In this document: positions 54,548 through 63,496 of the stretch, in pieces
Position numbering within the stretch: the first letter of the stretch is position 1
Layout: each line of letters starts with the position of its first letter
Origin: JAAUTT01 sp963846585
GTDB taxonomy: Bacteria; Bacteroidota; Bacteroidia; Bacteroidales; JAAUTT01
Direction: 5' to 3'
Length of the DNA: 64,000 nt
Assembly (NCBI GenBank): GCA_963846585.1
Contig: CAWJWO010000010.1
Span: 1-64,000, forward strand
The notes under the pieces: generated by a model
Database searches by the model: none
Seen by the model: only the letters and a program-made list of their open reading frames with translations
Told to the model about the DNA's origin: nothing
Program-made: the position numbers and the translations under genes

Positions 54548-56065
54548 ATGAAAGCAAAGACTTTAATTATAAGTTTTATAATTTTTTTGTTTAGCAGCTG
54601 GCCCATCGTAAAGGCTCAGGATGATCCGATAAAATGGGGTGTAATTTTGCCTGAAGATATAAACATGACAGTGTACTCTCCTGATCCTGATGCATCAGCT
54701 GTGGTACTTTGTGATTATGGGACTGCATCTGTTGCTCCGCGTGTTGAATATACAAAAATTACCAGGATAAAAATTCTCAAGGAAGCCGGGTTAGAGTATG
54801 CAAAGGTTGAAATTCCTTACAGGTCGTACGAAGAATATGATTATTTTTCAAAAATTAAAGCTCATACAATAAATGTTACAGTTAATGGAACTTCTGTAAA
54901 AACAAAATTTACAACCTCAAAAATTAGTGATATTGAAATTGACAGCCGGCATCGAAAAAAAGTTATTACTTTTTTGGATGTTAAGCCAGGTTCGTTTATT
55001 GAATATTCCTATACAATTTATTCGGTGGATATAGTTAAACTTCACAATTGGTATTTTCAAAGTACTATTCCGGTAGCATGGAGCGAATATAGGGTAAATA
55101 TACCTGAAAGGTTAAATTACCTCGTAACTTTTCAAAAAGGGAGGGACCTTGATTATAATGAGCAGGAGGAGTATTCAAACAGGTTGCAATATCTTTATTC
55201 CAATAAGTTAAAGGATGTATATAATGATATAGGCAGAAATAATAATATTTTATATGAATCTTCCAAAAAGACAATAAAGGTATATCTGGAAAAAGGCAAA
55301 AGTTTGCGATTTGTATTGGAAAAAATGCCCGGAATAAATCCAAAACCATACAACAATGATAATTATCCTTTTGTTAAAGTTCATCTTTACCAGGTAGAAA
55401 ATACTTTAAACTATTATTATACTCCTTCTTTATCAGCTGCAAACGTAGACTATGATGTCTGGGATAAATGGGAATACAAATACAAAGTAAATTCTGAAAA
55501 TGATTCATATTGGTTACCGACCTGGGAAGAAGCCACTCAAAACTGGATAAAGAGCGAATTCCTCGGTTACAGATTGTCGCAGGACTTTAATGCCAAAGGA
55601 GAATTAGATGCAATTGCCCATACCGATTCAACTGACCTGTTAAAAGGGGTGTATCAATTTATAAAAAATAATATAAAATGGGATGGCACATACAGTATTT
55701 ATGCAGTCCGCGAATTTCCAGAGGTGTTAACCAGGAAAACCGGCAATAGCGGTGAAATGAATTTACTATTAATAAATATGTTGCGAAAAGCCGGTTTTAA
55801 AGTTTTCCCGGTATTAATCCGTACAAATGACCTGGGCAGGATTGAAAATCTATATCCTGAAAAGGGACAGTTTAATCATGTGATAGCGCAATTGGAACTG
55901 AACGGTAAAATTGTTTTCCTTGATGCAACCAGTGAAACTAATAGTTTTGATTTACCTCTGAATGTTCAGCATACAGCAGGATGGTTATTAAAGGAAAAGG
56001 GCTTTAAATTTGTAGATGTTAACAATTCACAGCAGGAGGTACAGGCCGGGGATAAACAAATATAG
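54548..56065 (+). CDS. DUF3857/transglutaminase-like secreted protein
   Basis: 505 residues with signal peptide (cut near PIVKAQ). The N-terminal DUF3857 domain (about 60-220, EYTKITRIKILKEAGLEYAKV) and a transglutaminase-like domain (about 365-470) are visible. The nucleophile cysteine of the family is replaced by serine in RKTGNSGEMNLLL, while the histidine and aspartate in FNHVIAQLELNGKIVFLDAT are kept. So it is possibly inactive. It ends at about residue 505, shorter than typical family members with a further beta domain of about 130 residues. Confidence 0.75.
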   Translation: MKAKTLIISFIIFLFSSWPIVKAQDDPIKWGVILPEDINMTVYSPDPDASAVVLCDYGTASVAPRVEYTKITRIKILKEAGLEYAKVEIPYRSYEEYDYFSKIKAHTINVTVNGTSVKTKFTTSKISDIEIDSRHRKKVITFLDVKPGSFIEYSYTIYSVDIVKLHNWYFQSTIPVAWSEYRVNIPERLNYLVTFQKGRDLDYNEQEEYSNRLQYLYSNKLKDVYNDIGRNNNILYESSKKTIKVYLEKGKSLRFVLEKMPGINPKPYNNDNYPFVKVHLYQVENTLNYYYTPSLSAANVDYDVWDKWEYKYKVNSENDSYWLPTWEEATQNWIKSEFLGYRLSQDFNAKGELDAIAHTDSTDLLKGVYQFIKNNIKWDGTYSIYAVREFPEVLTRKTGNSGEMNLLLINMLRKAGFKVFPVLIRTNDLGRIENLYPEKGQFNHVIAQLELNGKIVFLDATSETNSFDLPLNVQHTAGWLLKEKGFKFVDVNNSQQEVQAGDKQI

Positions 56066-56559
56066 CCAGACAATTTAACATTTATGGCTTTTGCATGTTC
56101 ATCACGGTTGGTTCTGGAGGCTTATGCCCGAAAGGGAAACAATCAATAGCGAGATATTTTAAAGTTGTTCTATATCATAATGAATATGCCTGTTAGAATA
56201 TTTACCGGGAACAAATTCTATTGAAGAATTATAAAATTAAATTTATAACATATAACTTATATGTATGTTTAACTTTAAATTATTAATCTAAAATCGTAAT
56301 TATGTTTAAAAATAAAAATTATTAGCCACTAAAAATATATTGGCATGATATTTGCATTAAATAATTTGAGTATGTTATTTGAATTTTCCTTACACTATCT
56401 CTAACTACTACAGATAGTACAATTATAAATGATAATTGTTTCTTATAGCAGTTAAATTGTTTTGGTTAACTAATTAATTCTATTAATTCTAACTAACTCA
56501 AAGAATTTTAATAGTTTCTATGTTCATTTAATTATTGTTTAACCTTAAATTTTAATATT
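56066..56559. other. Long AT-rich leader region with sigma-54 site
   Basis: No gene is supported in about 490 bp. The only clear signal is the RpoN site at 56341-56356; the 200 bp between it and the next ATG would be an unusually long 5' untranslated region. Confidence 0.6.
56341..56356 (+). promoter_or_regulatory. Sigma-54 (RpoN) promoter
   Basis: TGGCATGATATTTGCA matches TGGCAC-N5-TTGCW in all but one base, with GG and GC at the exact 12-bp distance. It is oriented toward the secreted protein gene at 56560. An RpoN activator would be required. Confidence 0.72.
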
Positions 56560-57147
56560 ATGAAAGTTTTAAATTTTATTCCGATTACATTATTAAGCAG
56601 CATATTAGTTGTATCAACTGCTTTTGGCAATAATGGTTCCAAAACTACATCCTGTGATATATCTGTAAGAGATCAGATTGGGGCCTCTTTAAGTGAAGTT
56701 TCCGTTGATAATAATGGTATAGTTTTTATTTATTTTAATGCGTCTCCCAAAGATGGATTTAAATTATTACAAGTTAAAGGTTCAGATAATAACCTTGTAC
56801 AATCAGTTAAAAGGCAACTTGAAAAGGGAAGTTTTGTAGTTCCTGATTGTATGGTTGGAAGTTTTATTTTAAAAATTAAAATAGATAATAATATATTTAC
56901 TGATAATAGTGTTCCTGCAGATGAAGTATTAAGGAATATTATTTCTGATGAACTGCCAAAAGTTAATGTTCCTAAGGGTTCAATTACTCTTTACTTTAAT
57001 GTTGATGAAAATAAACTGGACGTAAAAAGAGTGGAAGGAACTGATAAATCTTTGGTATCTTTGGTTGAAAACTCATTGAATAATTCTACCGTAATTTTAC
57101 CAAATGAAATAGCTGGAAAGAATTTTAAGATTGAAATGAAATTTTAA
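56560..57147 (+). CDS. Secreted protein with an internal duplication
   Basis: 195 residues with signal peptide (cut near STAFGNN). Two repeats of about 65 residues: GIVFIYFNASPKDGFKLLQVKGSD-NLVQSVKRQLEKGS and GSITLYFNVDENKLDVKRVEGTDKSLVSLVENSLNNS, each ending VxP...GxFxxKIKI/KIEMKF. The shape recalls TonB C-terminal-like beta-alpha-beta repeats, but I do not recognise a family. It is preceded by a sigma-54 promoter and followed by a strong terminator, so it is a monocistronic, tightly regulated product, possibly exported in quantity (inference). Confidence 0.6.
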   Translation: MKVLNFIPITLLSSILVVSTAFGNNGSKTTSCDISVRDQIGASLSEVSVDNNGIVFIYFNASPKDGFKLLQVKGSDNNLVQSVKRQLEKGSFVVPDCMVGSFILKIKIDNNIFTDNSVPADEVLRNIISDELPKVNVPKGSITLYFNVDENKLDVKRVEGTDKSLVSLVENSLNNSTVILPNEIAGKNFKIEMKF

Positions 57148-57185
57148 TTAAATTTTTTAAATCGGGATTATGAAGTTTTGCGGAA

Positions 57186-57242
57186 ATAATCCCTCTAACC
57201 ATGTATTATCCTAAAAGGAAAACGGTTAGAGGGATTTATTAT
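57186..57242 (+). terminator. Terminator behind the duplicated secreted-protein gene
   Basis: A stem AATCCCTCTAACC pairs with GGTTAGAGGGATT around a loop of about 23 nt and is followed by TTATTATTTA. It starts about 40 bp after the stop codon. Confidence 0.72.
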
Positions 57243-57463
57243 TTACAACATTAAAGAGTATTCATAATAATTGAAAGGAAAATTAATTTGAAAAGGTTTT
57301 TACATTTTTCTAAACAATTTTCATCTATTTCTTTAAAAAACCAATTTATATACATTTTTAATATAATAGATTCTCTTTATAATTATTAAAAAATTATAAA
57401 TTCACTGCACCAATATTAATAAATCAAGTTTAATTTTCATCTTACTTGATTAATCCAAACATT
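57243..57463. other. AT-rich spacer before the mannanase 3' end
   Basis: No gene, repeat or motif recognised. Confidence 0.5.
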
Positions 57464-58456
57464 TTATCTTTTTACATCTTCTTTGGATATTACCCTGGGA
57501 TCGTTGTATAAATTACGTATTATTTCGGGAGTATTGTGCATCCATGGGAAACCAGCCCATACCATAAACCATGTCCAAAGTGGTTGTTGTTTTAATATTT
57601 CCGGTGTAGGTACATCGCCAACTTCGCCCAGTGCAATTATTTTACCTTTTGCAAGAGCTGCCAGTTGATCGTGATGAGATTGTTTAAAGTCTTTTTTATA
57701 TACATCCGCCGTCAGAACATCGACATAGGCATCGCCAGGATAGAACAGGTCATATGCATAAGCCTGGTCATTTTCCCAATCGCGCGGGGCGTTAGTGTTA
57801 AATACCCAAATAAGGTTATTCAGTTTATGGAAATTCACAAATCTTTCGTAAGTCATTATCCACAATTTTTTAAAGCCATTTTCACCGGGCCGGTTTCCCC
57901 ACCAGAACCAAACTCCGTTCATTTCGTGGTAAGGGCGCCATAATACAGGTATATTGGCTTTTTGTAACTGTTTAAGGTAAAAAGCTACTGTGTCCATATT
58001 GTCCTGCCAGAGTTGATGAATTTTTGTCCCTGGTGTAATGAGATCTTTGAATTCAGCATCTGTTAGTTTTTTCCATGTGCTTCTTTTTACCGTGTCAGAA
58101 TCGAAAGGACGACGCATATGGTACATCAGGGTAATAATGGAACCGTCATTATATTGATTTATAGCTTCGCGCACGAGGGCATGACGGTCATCAATGGCAA
58201 AATCAGAACCCCATATTGCAGGATATTTTCCCGTATAGCTCTTGATCGTATCGGAAGATCTTGTGAATTCATGTCCGGAATTATGCTGACCTGATAATAT
58301 ATGATTACCCTGCAGGCTATATAAATATTTAAGCAAAGATTTTGCTTCAGGTGTAGCATTGGGGTTTACCGGATCATGTGATTGTTGACCGTTACATTGA
58401 AATGTTCCATTTATAGCCAGAAACATAATAATTGCTATCGTAATAATGTTTTTCAT
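57464..58456 (-). CDS. GH26 beta-mannanase (secreted)
   Basis: 330 residues with signal peptide (cut near QCNGQQ). Glycoside hydrolase family 26 features: acid/base in YHEMNGVWFWWG (about residue 177) and nucleophile in IALGEVG (about 275), with WGSDFAIDDRHA at the start of the barrel. It should cleave beta-1,4-mannans. The esterase gene lies 50 bp upstream on the same strand; together they would act on acetylated mannan (inference). Confidence 0.86.
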   Translation of the reverse strand: MKNIITIAIIMFLAINGTFQCNGQQSHDPVNPNATPEAKSLLKYLYSLQGNHILSGQHNSGHEFTRSSDTIKSYTGKYPAIWGSDFAIDDRHALVREAINQYNDGSIITLMYHMRRPFDSDTVKRSTWKKLTDAEFKDLITPGTKIHQLWQDNMDTVAFYLKQLQKANIPVLWRPYHEMNGVWFWWGNRPGENGFKKLWIMTYERFVNFHKLNNLIWVFNTNAPRDWENDQAYAYDLFYPGDAYVDVLTADVYKKDFKQSHHDQLAALAKGKIIALGEVGDVPTPEILKQQPLWTWFMVWAGFPWMHNTPEIIRNLYNDPRVISKEDVKR

Positions 58457-58506
58457 ATCTAATGATTTAATAAATAAATATAGTTAAATTTTATTTTTCA
58501 GTAATT

Positions 58507-59436
58507 TTAATTTTTATTGTTAAGACTTAAAAGCCACCATTTTAAATTATTAGTCCATGTAGCAATATGTTCATTTTTAATTCCTAATCCAAAACCATGT
58601 TCGCCTTCAGATAAAATGTGCATTTCGGCCGGAATCTTTTTTGCCCGCAGAGCTTTAAAGAAAAGCAATGTATTTTCAACCGGGACTGCGGAATCGTCAT
58701 AAGCATGAACTAAAAAAGCCGGAGGGCTATCTTCTTTTACCTGCAGTTCATTTGAATATTCCCTTATTAATTTTTTATCCGGATTTTTCCCAAGAAGGTT
58801 GTCCATAGAGCCTTGATGCCTGGTTGTATCGGTAAATGTAATTACAGGGTACATTAATATCATAAAATCGGGCCGGCAGCTTATTCTATCAATGGAATCC
58901 AGGGAGGCAGGATTACCATAGTCAAAATGAGTTCCCAAAGTCGATGCAAGGTGTCCACCTGCAGAAAATCCAATAATTCCGATCTTACGAGGATCGATAT
59001 TCCACTTCGGGGCATTAAACCGTACCATCCGCATGGCACGCTGGGCATCTGTCAATGGCACTTTACTCGGTACTTCCCAATTACCAAATATTGGAAGCCT
59101 GTATTTTAATACTATAGCAGCTACACCGATCGAATTAAAGTAACTGGCAATGTCAGTGCCTTCAAGGTCGGGAACCAGAAGCCCATATCCTCCGCCAGGA
59201 CAGATAATTACAGCTTGCCTTGTAGAAATTCTTTTGCTTGGAAGGTATACCGTAATATCTGGATTCAGAACTTCCCTGATTAATGTAATATCCGTTTTTT
59301 CAATTTTTTCTTTTCTTTCAGTTTCCTTTGAACTCAGAACCGGGTTTTGGTATAAGGGCAACCTGTAATCCTGTCCTGCTGCTGCCAGGCTTATTGAAAA
59401 TAAAGTCAGGAAAATAAATTTTGTCTTGTTTTTCAC
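58507..59436 (-). CDS. Secreted alpha/beta hydrolase, acetyl-xylan/mannan esterase-like
   Basis: 309 residues with signal peptide (cut near SLAAAGQ). BD-FAE/Axe-type esterase: oxyanion segment CPGGGYGLLVPD, nucleophile GFSAGGHLAS (about residue 155), acid in HAYDDSAVPVENT (about 245) and histidine in GEHGFGLG (about 278). It removes acetyl or similar groups from plant polysaccharide. Probably co-transcribed with the GH26 mannanase. Confidence 0.82.
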   Translation of the reverse strand: MKNKTKFIFLTLFSISLAAAGQDYRLPLYQNPVLSSKETERKEKIEKTDITLIREVLNPDITVYLPSKRISTRQAVIICPGGGYGLLVPDLEGTDIASYFNSIGVAAIVLKYRLPIFGNWEVPSKVPLTDAQRAMRMVRFNAPKWNIDPRKIGIIGFSAGGHLASTLGTHFDYGNPASLDSIDRISCRPDFMILMYPVITFTDTTRHQGSMDNLLGKNPDKKLIREYSNELQVKEDSPPAFLVHAYDDSAVPVENTLLFFKALRAKKIPAEMHILSEGEHGFGLGIKNEHIATWTNNLKWWLLSLNNKN

Positions 59437-59541
59437 TAGTACATAATATATTAATAAGTTATATATATAATATAAAGTTGAGCATAAAATTTCAAACTAT
59501 TGCTATATCAATTTTAATATTTTTAAATACATTTAAAGAAA

Positions 59542-59670
59542 AGTAGTAAGTCGTATGTAGTAAGTCGTAAGTAAAATGTAATTAAGTGATGGAGTGATGG
59601 AGTGATGGAGTGATGAAGTAAAATATTGGTAATCAGTAATTAGTAATCAGTAATTAGTAATTAGTAATCA
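59542..59670. repeat. Three different word arrays in one gap
   Basis: AGTAGTAAGTCGTATG words (59542-59575), AGTGATGG words (59585-59619) and GTAATCAGTAATTAG words (59629-59670) follow one another; the last reaches to 7 bp before the ATG of the next gene. Between 59437 and 59677 nothing else is seen. Confidence 0.85.
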
Positions 59671-59677
59671 TTTTTAT

Positions 59678-60058
59678 ATGGTTAAAATTTTGAAAAACAA
59701 TAAGGTTAAGTGGTTGAGTGAACCGGAAGAACACGATTATCCTGCAGCTTTATCATATTTAACTTTACTCTTTGATCAAGAGTCAGCTAATAAATTAGTT
59801 GTAAAGTTGAAACTTGCTGTAATAACTAAGTTCAAAGCAAAGGATATTTTCAGGGCATCAGGATTGCCATTACTCGGAACCAGCAATTCACATGTAGAAA
59901 AGGATAAACGTAAAATAGAATCGGATGAAGAATTATCCCCATTGTTGCTTGTAAGGAAACCAGGAAATGGAAAAGTTATCATTGCCGATGGTTATCATCG
60001 TCTTTGTGCTGTGTACTCTTTTGATGAGGATGCTATAATACCCTGTAAAATTGTCTGA
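59678..60058 (+). CDS. Small ParB/sulfiredoxin-like domain protein
   Basis: 126 residues. The C-terminal part SPLLLVRKPGNGKVIIADGYHRLCAVYSFDEDAIIPCKIV resembles the ParB-N/Srx nucleotide-binding fold with DGYHRL as its loop motif. The N-terminal half is unfamiliar. Role unknown; the ATG is chosen at 59678 because a repeat array lies directly upstream. Confidence 0.6.
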   Translation: MVKILKNNKVKWLSEPEEHDYPAALSYLTLLFDQESANKLVVKLKLAVITKFKAKDIFRASGLPLLGTSNSHVEKDKRKIESDEELSPLLLVRKPGNGKVIIADGYHRLCAVYSFDEDAIIPCKIV

Positions 60059-60065
60059 TAATTGT

Positions 60066-60100
60066 AATTAGTCGTTGGTTGTTAGTTGTTGGTTGCAGGT
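60066..60100 (+). repeat. TTGGTTGTTAG word array
   Basis: Starts 8 bp after the TGA stop of the ParB-like gene; complementary in wording to the array at 38191-38236. Confidence 0.75.
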
Positions 60101-60283
60101 ACACGTACCCTTAATGGAGTCGAAGGGTATAAGATATTCAACATTAAAACTAATACAATTTCAATATGTTAATTACTAGTGACATATTAAAAAAGGGCCA
60201 CAAAACACTACATCAAAAATAATAGTGCTAATATGATTCTGGATTTAATATTTTTAATTTCAGATTTAAGATTTCTTTTTTTT

Positions 60284-60367
60284 CACGTCCCACGTCTCAT
60301 GTCCCATGTCCCATGTCCCACGTCCCTTTCTGCCTTCTGCCCTCTGTCTTCTGACTTCTTCCCTCTC
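60284..60367. repeat. GTCCCATGTCC / TGCCTTCTG word array ending at the smpB stop
   Basis: On the minus strand it begins right after the TAA of smpB with GAGAGGGAAGAAGTC, AGAAGACAGAGGGCAG words and changes to GGGACATGGGACATG. It uses the same words as 19011-19155. No gene in 60101-60283. Confidence 0.85.
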
Positions 60368-60826
60368 TTATCTTTTAAACTCCCTGTCCATTTCGCGTTT
60401 GGCATCGCGGTTTTTAATATCATGCCGTTTATCAAATTCTTGTTTACCCCTGGCCAATGCCAGTTCAATTTTCGCTAAACCTTTTTCATTTACAAATAGC
60501 CTGATTGCAATAATCGTCAAGCCTTTTTCAGCCGATTTACGTTCCAGCTTGTTTAGTTCTTTCTTGTTTAATAACAGTTTACGTTCACGCTTTGGTTCGT
60601 GGTTATTATATGACCCCCACCAATATTCTGAGACATGCATCCCTTTGAGGTAAAGTTCACCACTATGAAAATAACAGTACGAATCTACCAGGGTTGCTTT
60701 TCCTGCCTTAATTGATTTTATTTCTGTTCCGGTAAGTTGGATTCCTGCGGTGAATTTCTCAAGAAACTCAAATTCATGAGAGGCTCCTTTATTTCTGATG
60801 TTGATATGTTGCGGAGATTCTGACAT
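60368..60826 (-). CDS. smpB: SsrA-binding protein SmpB
   Basis: 152 residues, the normal length. It binds tmRNA and rescues stalled ribosomes. Features: NKGASHEFEFLEKFTAGIQLTGTEIKSIK, GELYLKGMHVSEY, and a C-terminal basic tail (KRHDIKNRDAKREMDREF) for entering the mRNA channel. 10 bp behind a Yip1-domain gene on the same strand. Confidence 0.93.
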   Translation of the reverse strand: MSESPQHINIRNKGASHEFEFLEKFTAGIQLTGTEIKSIKAGKATLVDSYCYFHSGELYLKGMHVSEYWWGSYNNHEPKRERKLLLNKKELNKLERKSAEKGLTIIAIRLFVNEKGLAKIELALARGKQEFDKRHDIKNRDAKREMDREFKR

Positions 60827-60836
60827 TATTTAATTT

Positions 60837-61421
60837 TTAAGGTATATTGGCTACGAAAATGCCTGTAAGTATTTTACCAAGTATAAGATATACAACAGTA
60901 TATATTCCTGCCATTATTAACCCTGAAACCACAACAAAACCAACTTTATTATCTTCAGGTGTTTCTAATAATATTGAAGAACCTATCCAGAAAAGATAAA
61001 TTGAATATAATGCAAATAACTGGCTTATACCCAGTGGAGGGAGTAAATTTGTAAATGCAGTCGTAATAAAATAAGCTGTAAAAGAATAAACAACCAGTTT
61101 GAAAGTACTATGTATGTTTTTTTTAGAATTAAAACTTGTTGTAATCTCATTGATTATTATGGCAGAAAAATACATACTTACAAAAGCAACGGCAAACATT
61201 ATTATTGCTTTAGTAATAACATACATGAATGAATATAAATACCTTGAAGCAAAAATAATATCTCCAATAATTGAACAAATAACTATAATTATTAACAAAG
61301 GCAAGGCATATCCTGATATTATTTCATTTTTAGTGTCATTTTCGTTATTTATTCTTACCCATTCTTCTTTTGGACTTACAATTAAATTTTTTACCCGGGT
61401 AAATATAAATTTAATGTTCAT
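60837..61421 (-). CDS. Yip1-domain integral membrane protein
   Basis: 194 residues with five hydrophobic helices (about 30-52, 62-86, 105-125, 130-150, 160-185). The N-terminal FTRVKNLIVSPKEEWVRINNEN is typical of bacterial Yip1-family proteins. Function unknown. Likely co-transcribed with smpB. Confidence 0.72.
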   Translation of the reverse strand: MNIKFIFTRVKNLIVSPKEEWVRINNENDTKNEIISGYALPLLIIIVICSIIGDIIFASRYLYSFMYVITKAIIMFAVAFVSMYFSAIIINEITTSFNSKKNIHSTFKLVVYSFTAYFITTAFTNLLPPLGISQLFALYSIYLFWIGSSILLETPEDNKVGFVVVSGLIMAGIYTVVYLILGKILTGIFVANIP

Positions 61422-61644
61422 TATGTTCGACCTTTTAATTTAACTATCACAAATTTATAAAAAAAGTGCTTAGTTATAAGAATATTCAATTAAATTCGAA
61501 ATGGATCCTTTTTCATGTGCTATTTTTGGTATAGCTGGGTTGATAATTCAATCTTCCCTTATATCTATAACTATTATCTCAGTTATTACTGGCTGGTATT
61601 TTATTTCAGTAGTTCCTCATTTATTTTCTAAATATTGTTATTTT
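61422..61644. other. Gap with no supported gene
   Basis: A hydrophobic 82-codon frame at 61501-61749 runs into the word array at its C-terminus and has no homology that I recognise. Confidence 0.5.
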
Positions 61645-61663
61645 TTTAAAGGTTATACAAACT

Positions 61664-61701
61664 GTAAAGGTTGTAAAAGTTGTATTTTTTACAACCTTTA
61701 C
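61664..61701. terminator. Bidirectional hairpin made of GTTGTAAAA words
   Basis: GTAAAGGTTGTAAAA pairs with TTTTACAACCTTTAC (15 bp) around a short loop. It is part of a wider array of GGTTGTAAAAG / ACAACCTCTTCAACC words at 61645-61731 and lies downstream of metY. Confidence 0.55.
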
Positions 61702-61721
61702 AACCTCTTCAACCTCTACAA

Positions 61722-61756
61722 CTGTAAAGTACTAAGCACTATGTACTAAGCACTAT
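61722..61756. repeat. TAGTGCTTAGTAC array starting at the metY stop
   Basis: On the minus strand the array begins in the TAA stop of metY (TAAATAGTGCTTAGTAC...) and repeats with the variant ACATAGTGC. Confidence 0.85.
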
Positions 61757-63058
61757 TTAAATTACCGAAAAAGCTTTTTCCAGATCCGCCTTAATATCGT
61801 CTATATGTTCGATTCCAACTGATACACGCAGGACACCCGGAAATACTCCTGATTTTTTCTGTTCTTCTTCACCCAGCTGCTGGTGAGTAGTTGTGGAAGG
61901 ATGTATAATCAATGTTTTTGCATCGCCGACATTTGCAAGGTGGCTTATCAGGCTCAGGCTGTTTACAAATTTATCTGCAGCTTCTTTTCCTGCTTTCACC
62001 TTGAAGGCAAGTACACCGCCGAAACCGTGTTTCAGGTACTTTTTAGCAAGGTTATGGTAAGGACTGTTTGGCAGGCCCGGATATTCAACATATTCCACTT
62101 TAGGGTGTTTTTCAAGCCATTTTGCTATTTCGAGGGCATTATCCACATGACGCTGTACTCGCAATGAAAGGGTTTCTAATCCCTGAAGCAACAGGAAAGC
62201 GTTGAACGGGCTAAGAGAAGCTCCGTAATCGCGAAGTCCTTCTACCCGGGCACGGATAATAAAAGCTATATTCCCGAATGGGCCCGGAGTACCAAATACA
62301 TCCCAGAATTTCAATCCGTGATAACCTTCGGAAGGCTCTGTGAACTGTGGAAATTTGCCATTTGCCCAGTTGAAATTGCCGGCGTCGACTATAACCCCTC
62401 CTATGCTGGTACCGTGACCTCCAATCCATTTTGTGGCCGATTCTACTACAATATTAGCTCCGTGTTCAATAGGCCTGAACAAATAGCCACCGGCACCAAA
62501 AGTATTGTCAACAATTAAGGGAATATCGTGTTTTTTAGCAACTTTGGCTATTTCATCAAAATCCGGTATATTGAACCTCGGGTTACCTATTGTTTCGAGG
62601 TATATAGCTTTGGTTTTCGAATCAATAAGTTTTTCGAAATCGGCAGGTTTATCCCCATCGACAAATTTAACTGCTATGCCTAATCGTTTAAATTGAACTT
62701 TAAACTGGTTGTATGTGCCTCCATAAAGATAGGATGTTGAAACTATGTTATCACCAACTGAGGCTATGTTACTTATTGCAAGAAACTGAGCCGCCTGTCC
62801 CGAAGAAGTTGCCAAAGCTGCCACACCTCCTTCGAGGGCTGCTATTCTTTTTTCGAATACATCAGTGGTAGGATTCATAATTCTGGTATATATATTACCA
62901 AATTCCTGCAATCCAAATAGTTTGGCAGCATGTTCCGAATCGTTGAAAACATAGGATGTAGTCTGATAGATGGGTACTGCCCTTGAGTTAGTTGCTTTAT
63001 CAACTTCCTGACCTGCATGTAATTGCAGAGTTTCGAATTTTAAATTTTCCAATGACAT
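61757..63058 (-). CDS. metY: O-acetylhomoserine sulfhydrylase (MetY-type)
   Basis: 433 residues, PLP enzyme of the Cys/Met metabolism family that makes homocysteine from O-acetylhomoserine and sulfide. The PLP lysine lies in ESATKWIGGHGTS, with TYNQFKVQFKRLG, PLIVDNTFGAGG and FPGVLRVSVGIEHIDD at usual places. Longer than MetB/MetC as typical for MetY. Single gene. Confidence 0.9.
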   Translation of the reverse strand: MSLENLKFETLQLHAGQEVDKATNSRAVPIYQTTSYVFNDSEHAAKLFGLQEFGNIYTRIMNPTTDVFEKRIAALEGGVAALATSSGQAAQFLAISNIASVGDNIVSTSYLYGGTYNQFKVQFKRLGIAVKFVDGDKPADFEKLIDSKTKAIYLETIGNPRFNIPDFDEIAKVAKKHDIPLIVDNTFGAGGYLFRPIEHGANIVVESATKWIGGHGTSIGGVIVDAGNFNWANGKFPQFTEPSEGYHGLKFWDVFGTPGPFGNIAFIIRARVEGLRDYGASLSPFNAFLLLQGLETLSLRVQRHVDNALEIAKWLEKHPKVEYVEYPGLPNSPYHNLAKKYLKHGFGGVLAFKVKAGKEAADKFVNSLSLISHLANVGDAKTLIIHPSTTTHQQLGEEEQKKSGVFPGVLRVSVGIEHIDDIKADLEKAFSVI

Positions 63059-63151
63059 AATTATCTGATTTTAATTAAATAGATTAATCTTATTGATATG
63101 TTTAAGTTTTGGATACATATTTAAGTCAAAACTAATACTATAATAGCAACT

Positions 63152-63179
63152 GAAAAATACCATTTTGATGGTATTTTTC
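63152..63179. terminator. Perfect 12-bp hairpin in the metY leader
   Basis: GAAAAATACCAT, loop TTTG, ATGGTATTTTTC, 94 bp before the metY ATG. It ends the LuxR transcript or attenuates metY; its T-rich arms allow either reading. I see no known SAM riboswitch fold. Confidence 0.5.
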
Positions 63180-63188
63180 ATACCGATA

Positions 63189-63496
63189 TGTAGGTATAGT
63201 CGTAAGTCGTAGTCGTAAGTAGTAAGTCGAAAGTCGTAAGTAAAAAGATGAAAGATAAAAGAATTTGAAAATTTGAAAATTTGAAAATGTGCAAATTTGA
63301 AAATTGTTTATGAGGTTTATAAGGTTTATAAAGTTTATAAGGTTTATAAGGTTTATGAGGTTTATGAGGTTTATAATACTTTATTATCTTTCTTCTTTCT
63401 TCTTTTATCTTTTGAATTTTATCTTCTGTCTTCTGCCTTCTGCCTTCTGCCTTCTTTTTAGTCTTACTACTTACTACTTACTACTTACGACTTTAT
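63189..63496. repeat. Dense region of five word arrays, partly inverted
   Basis: Arrays in order: GTCGTAAGTCGTAG (63193-63243), AATTTGAAAATTTG (63262-63305), GGTTTATAAGG (63307-63378), TGCCTTCTGCC (63419-63455) and ACTTACTACTTAC (63463-63492). The last is the complement of the first, and starts right after the TAA of the LuxR gene. No gene in 63059-63492. Confidence 0.85.

Noticed and set aside
61501..61749. 82-codon hydrophobic open frame
   Set aside because: Its C-terminal third is translated word array; no conserved feature supports a gene.
63059..63180. SAM riboswitch before metY
   Set aside because: Only one simple hairpin is present; no multi-helix junction or kink-turn pattern seen.
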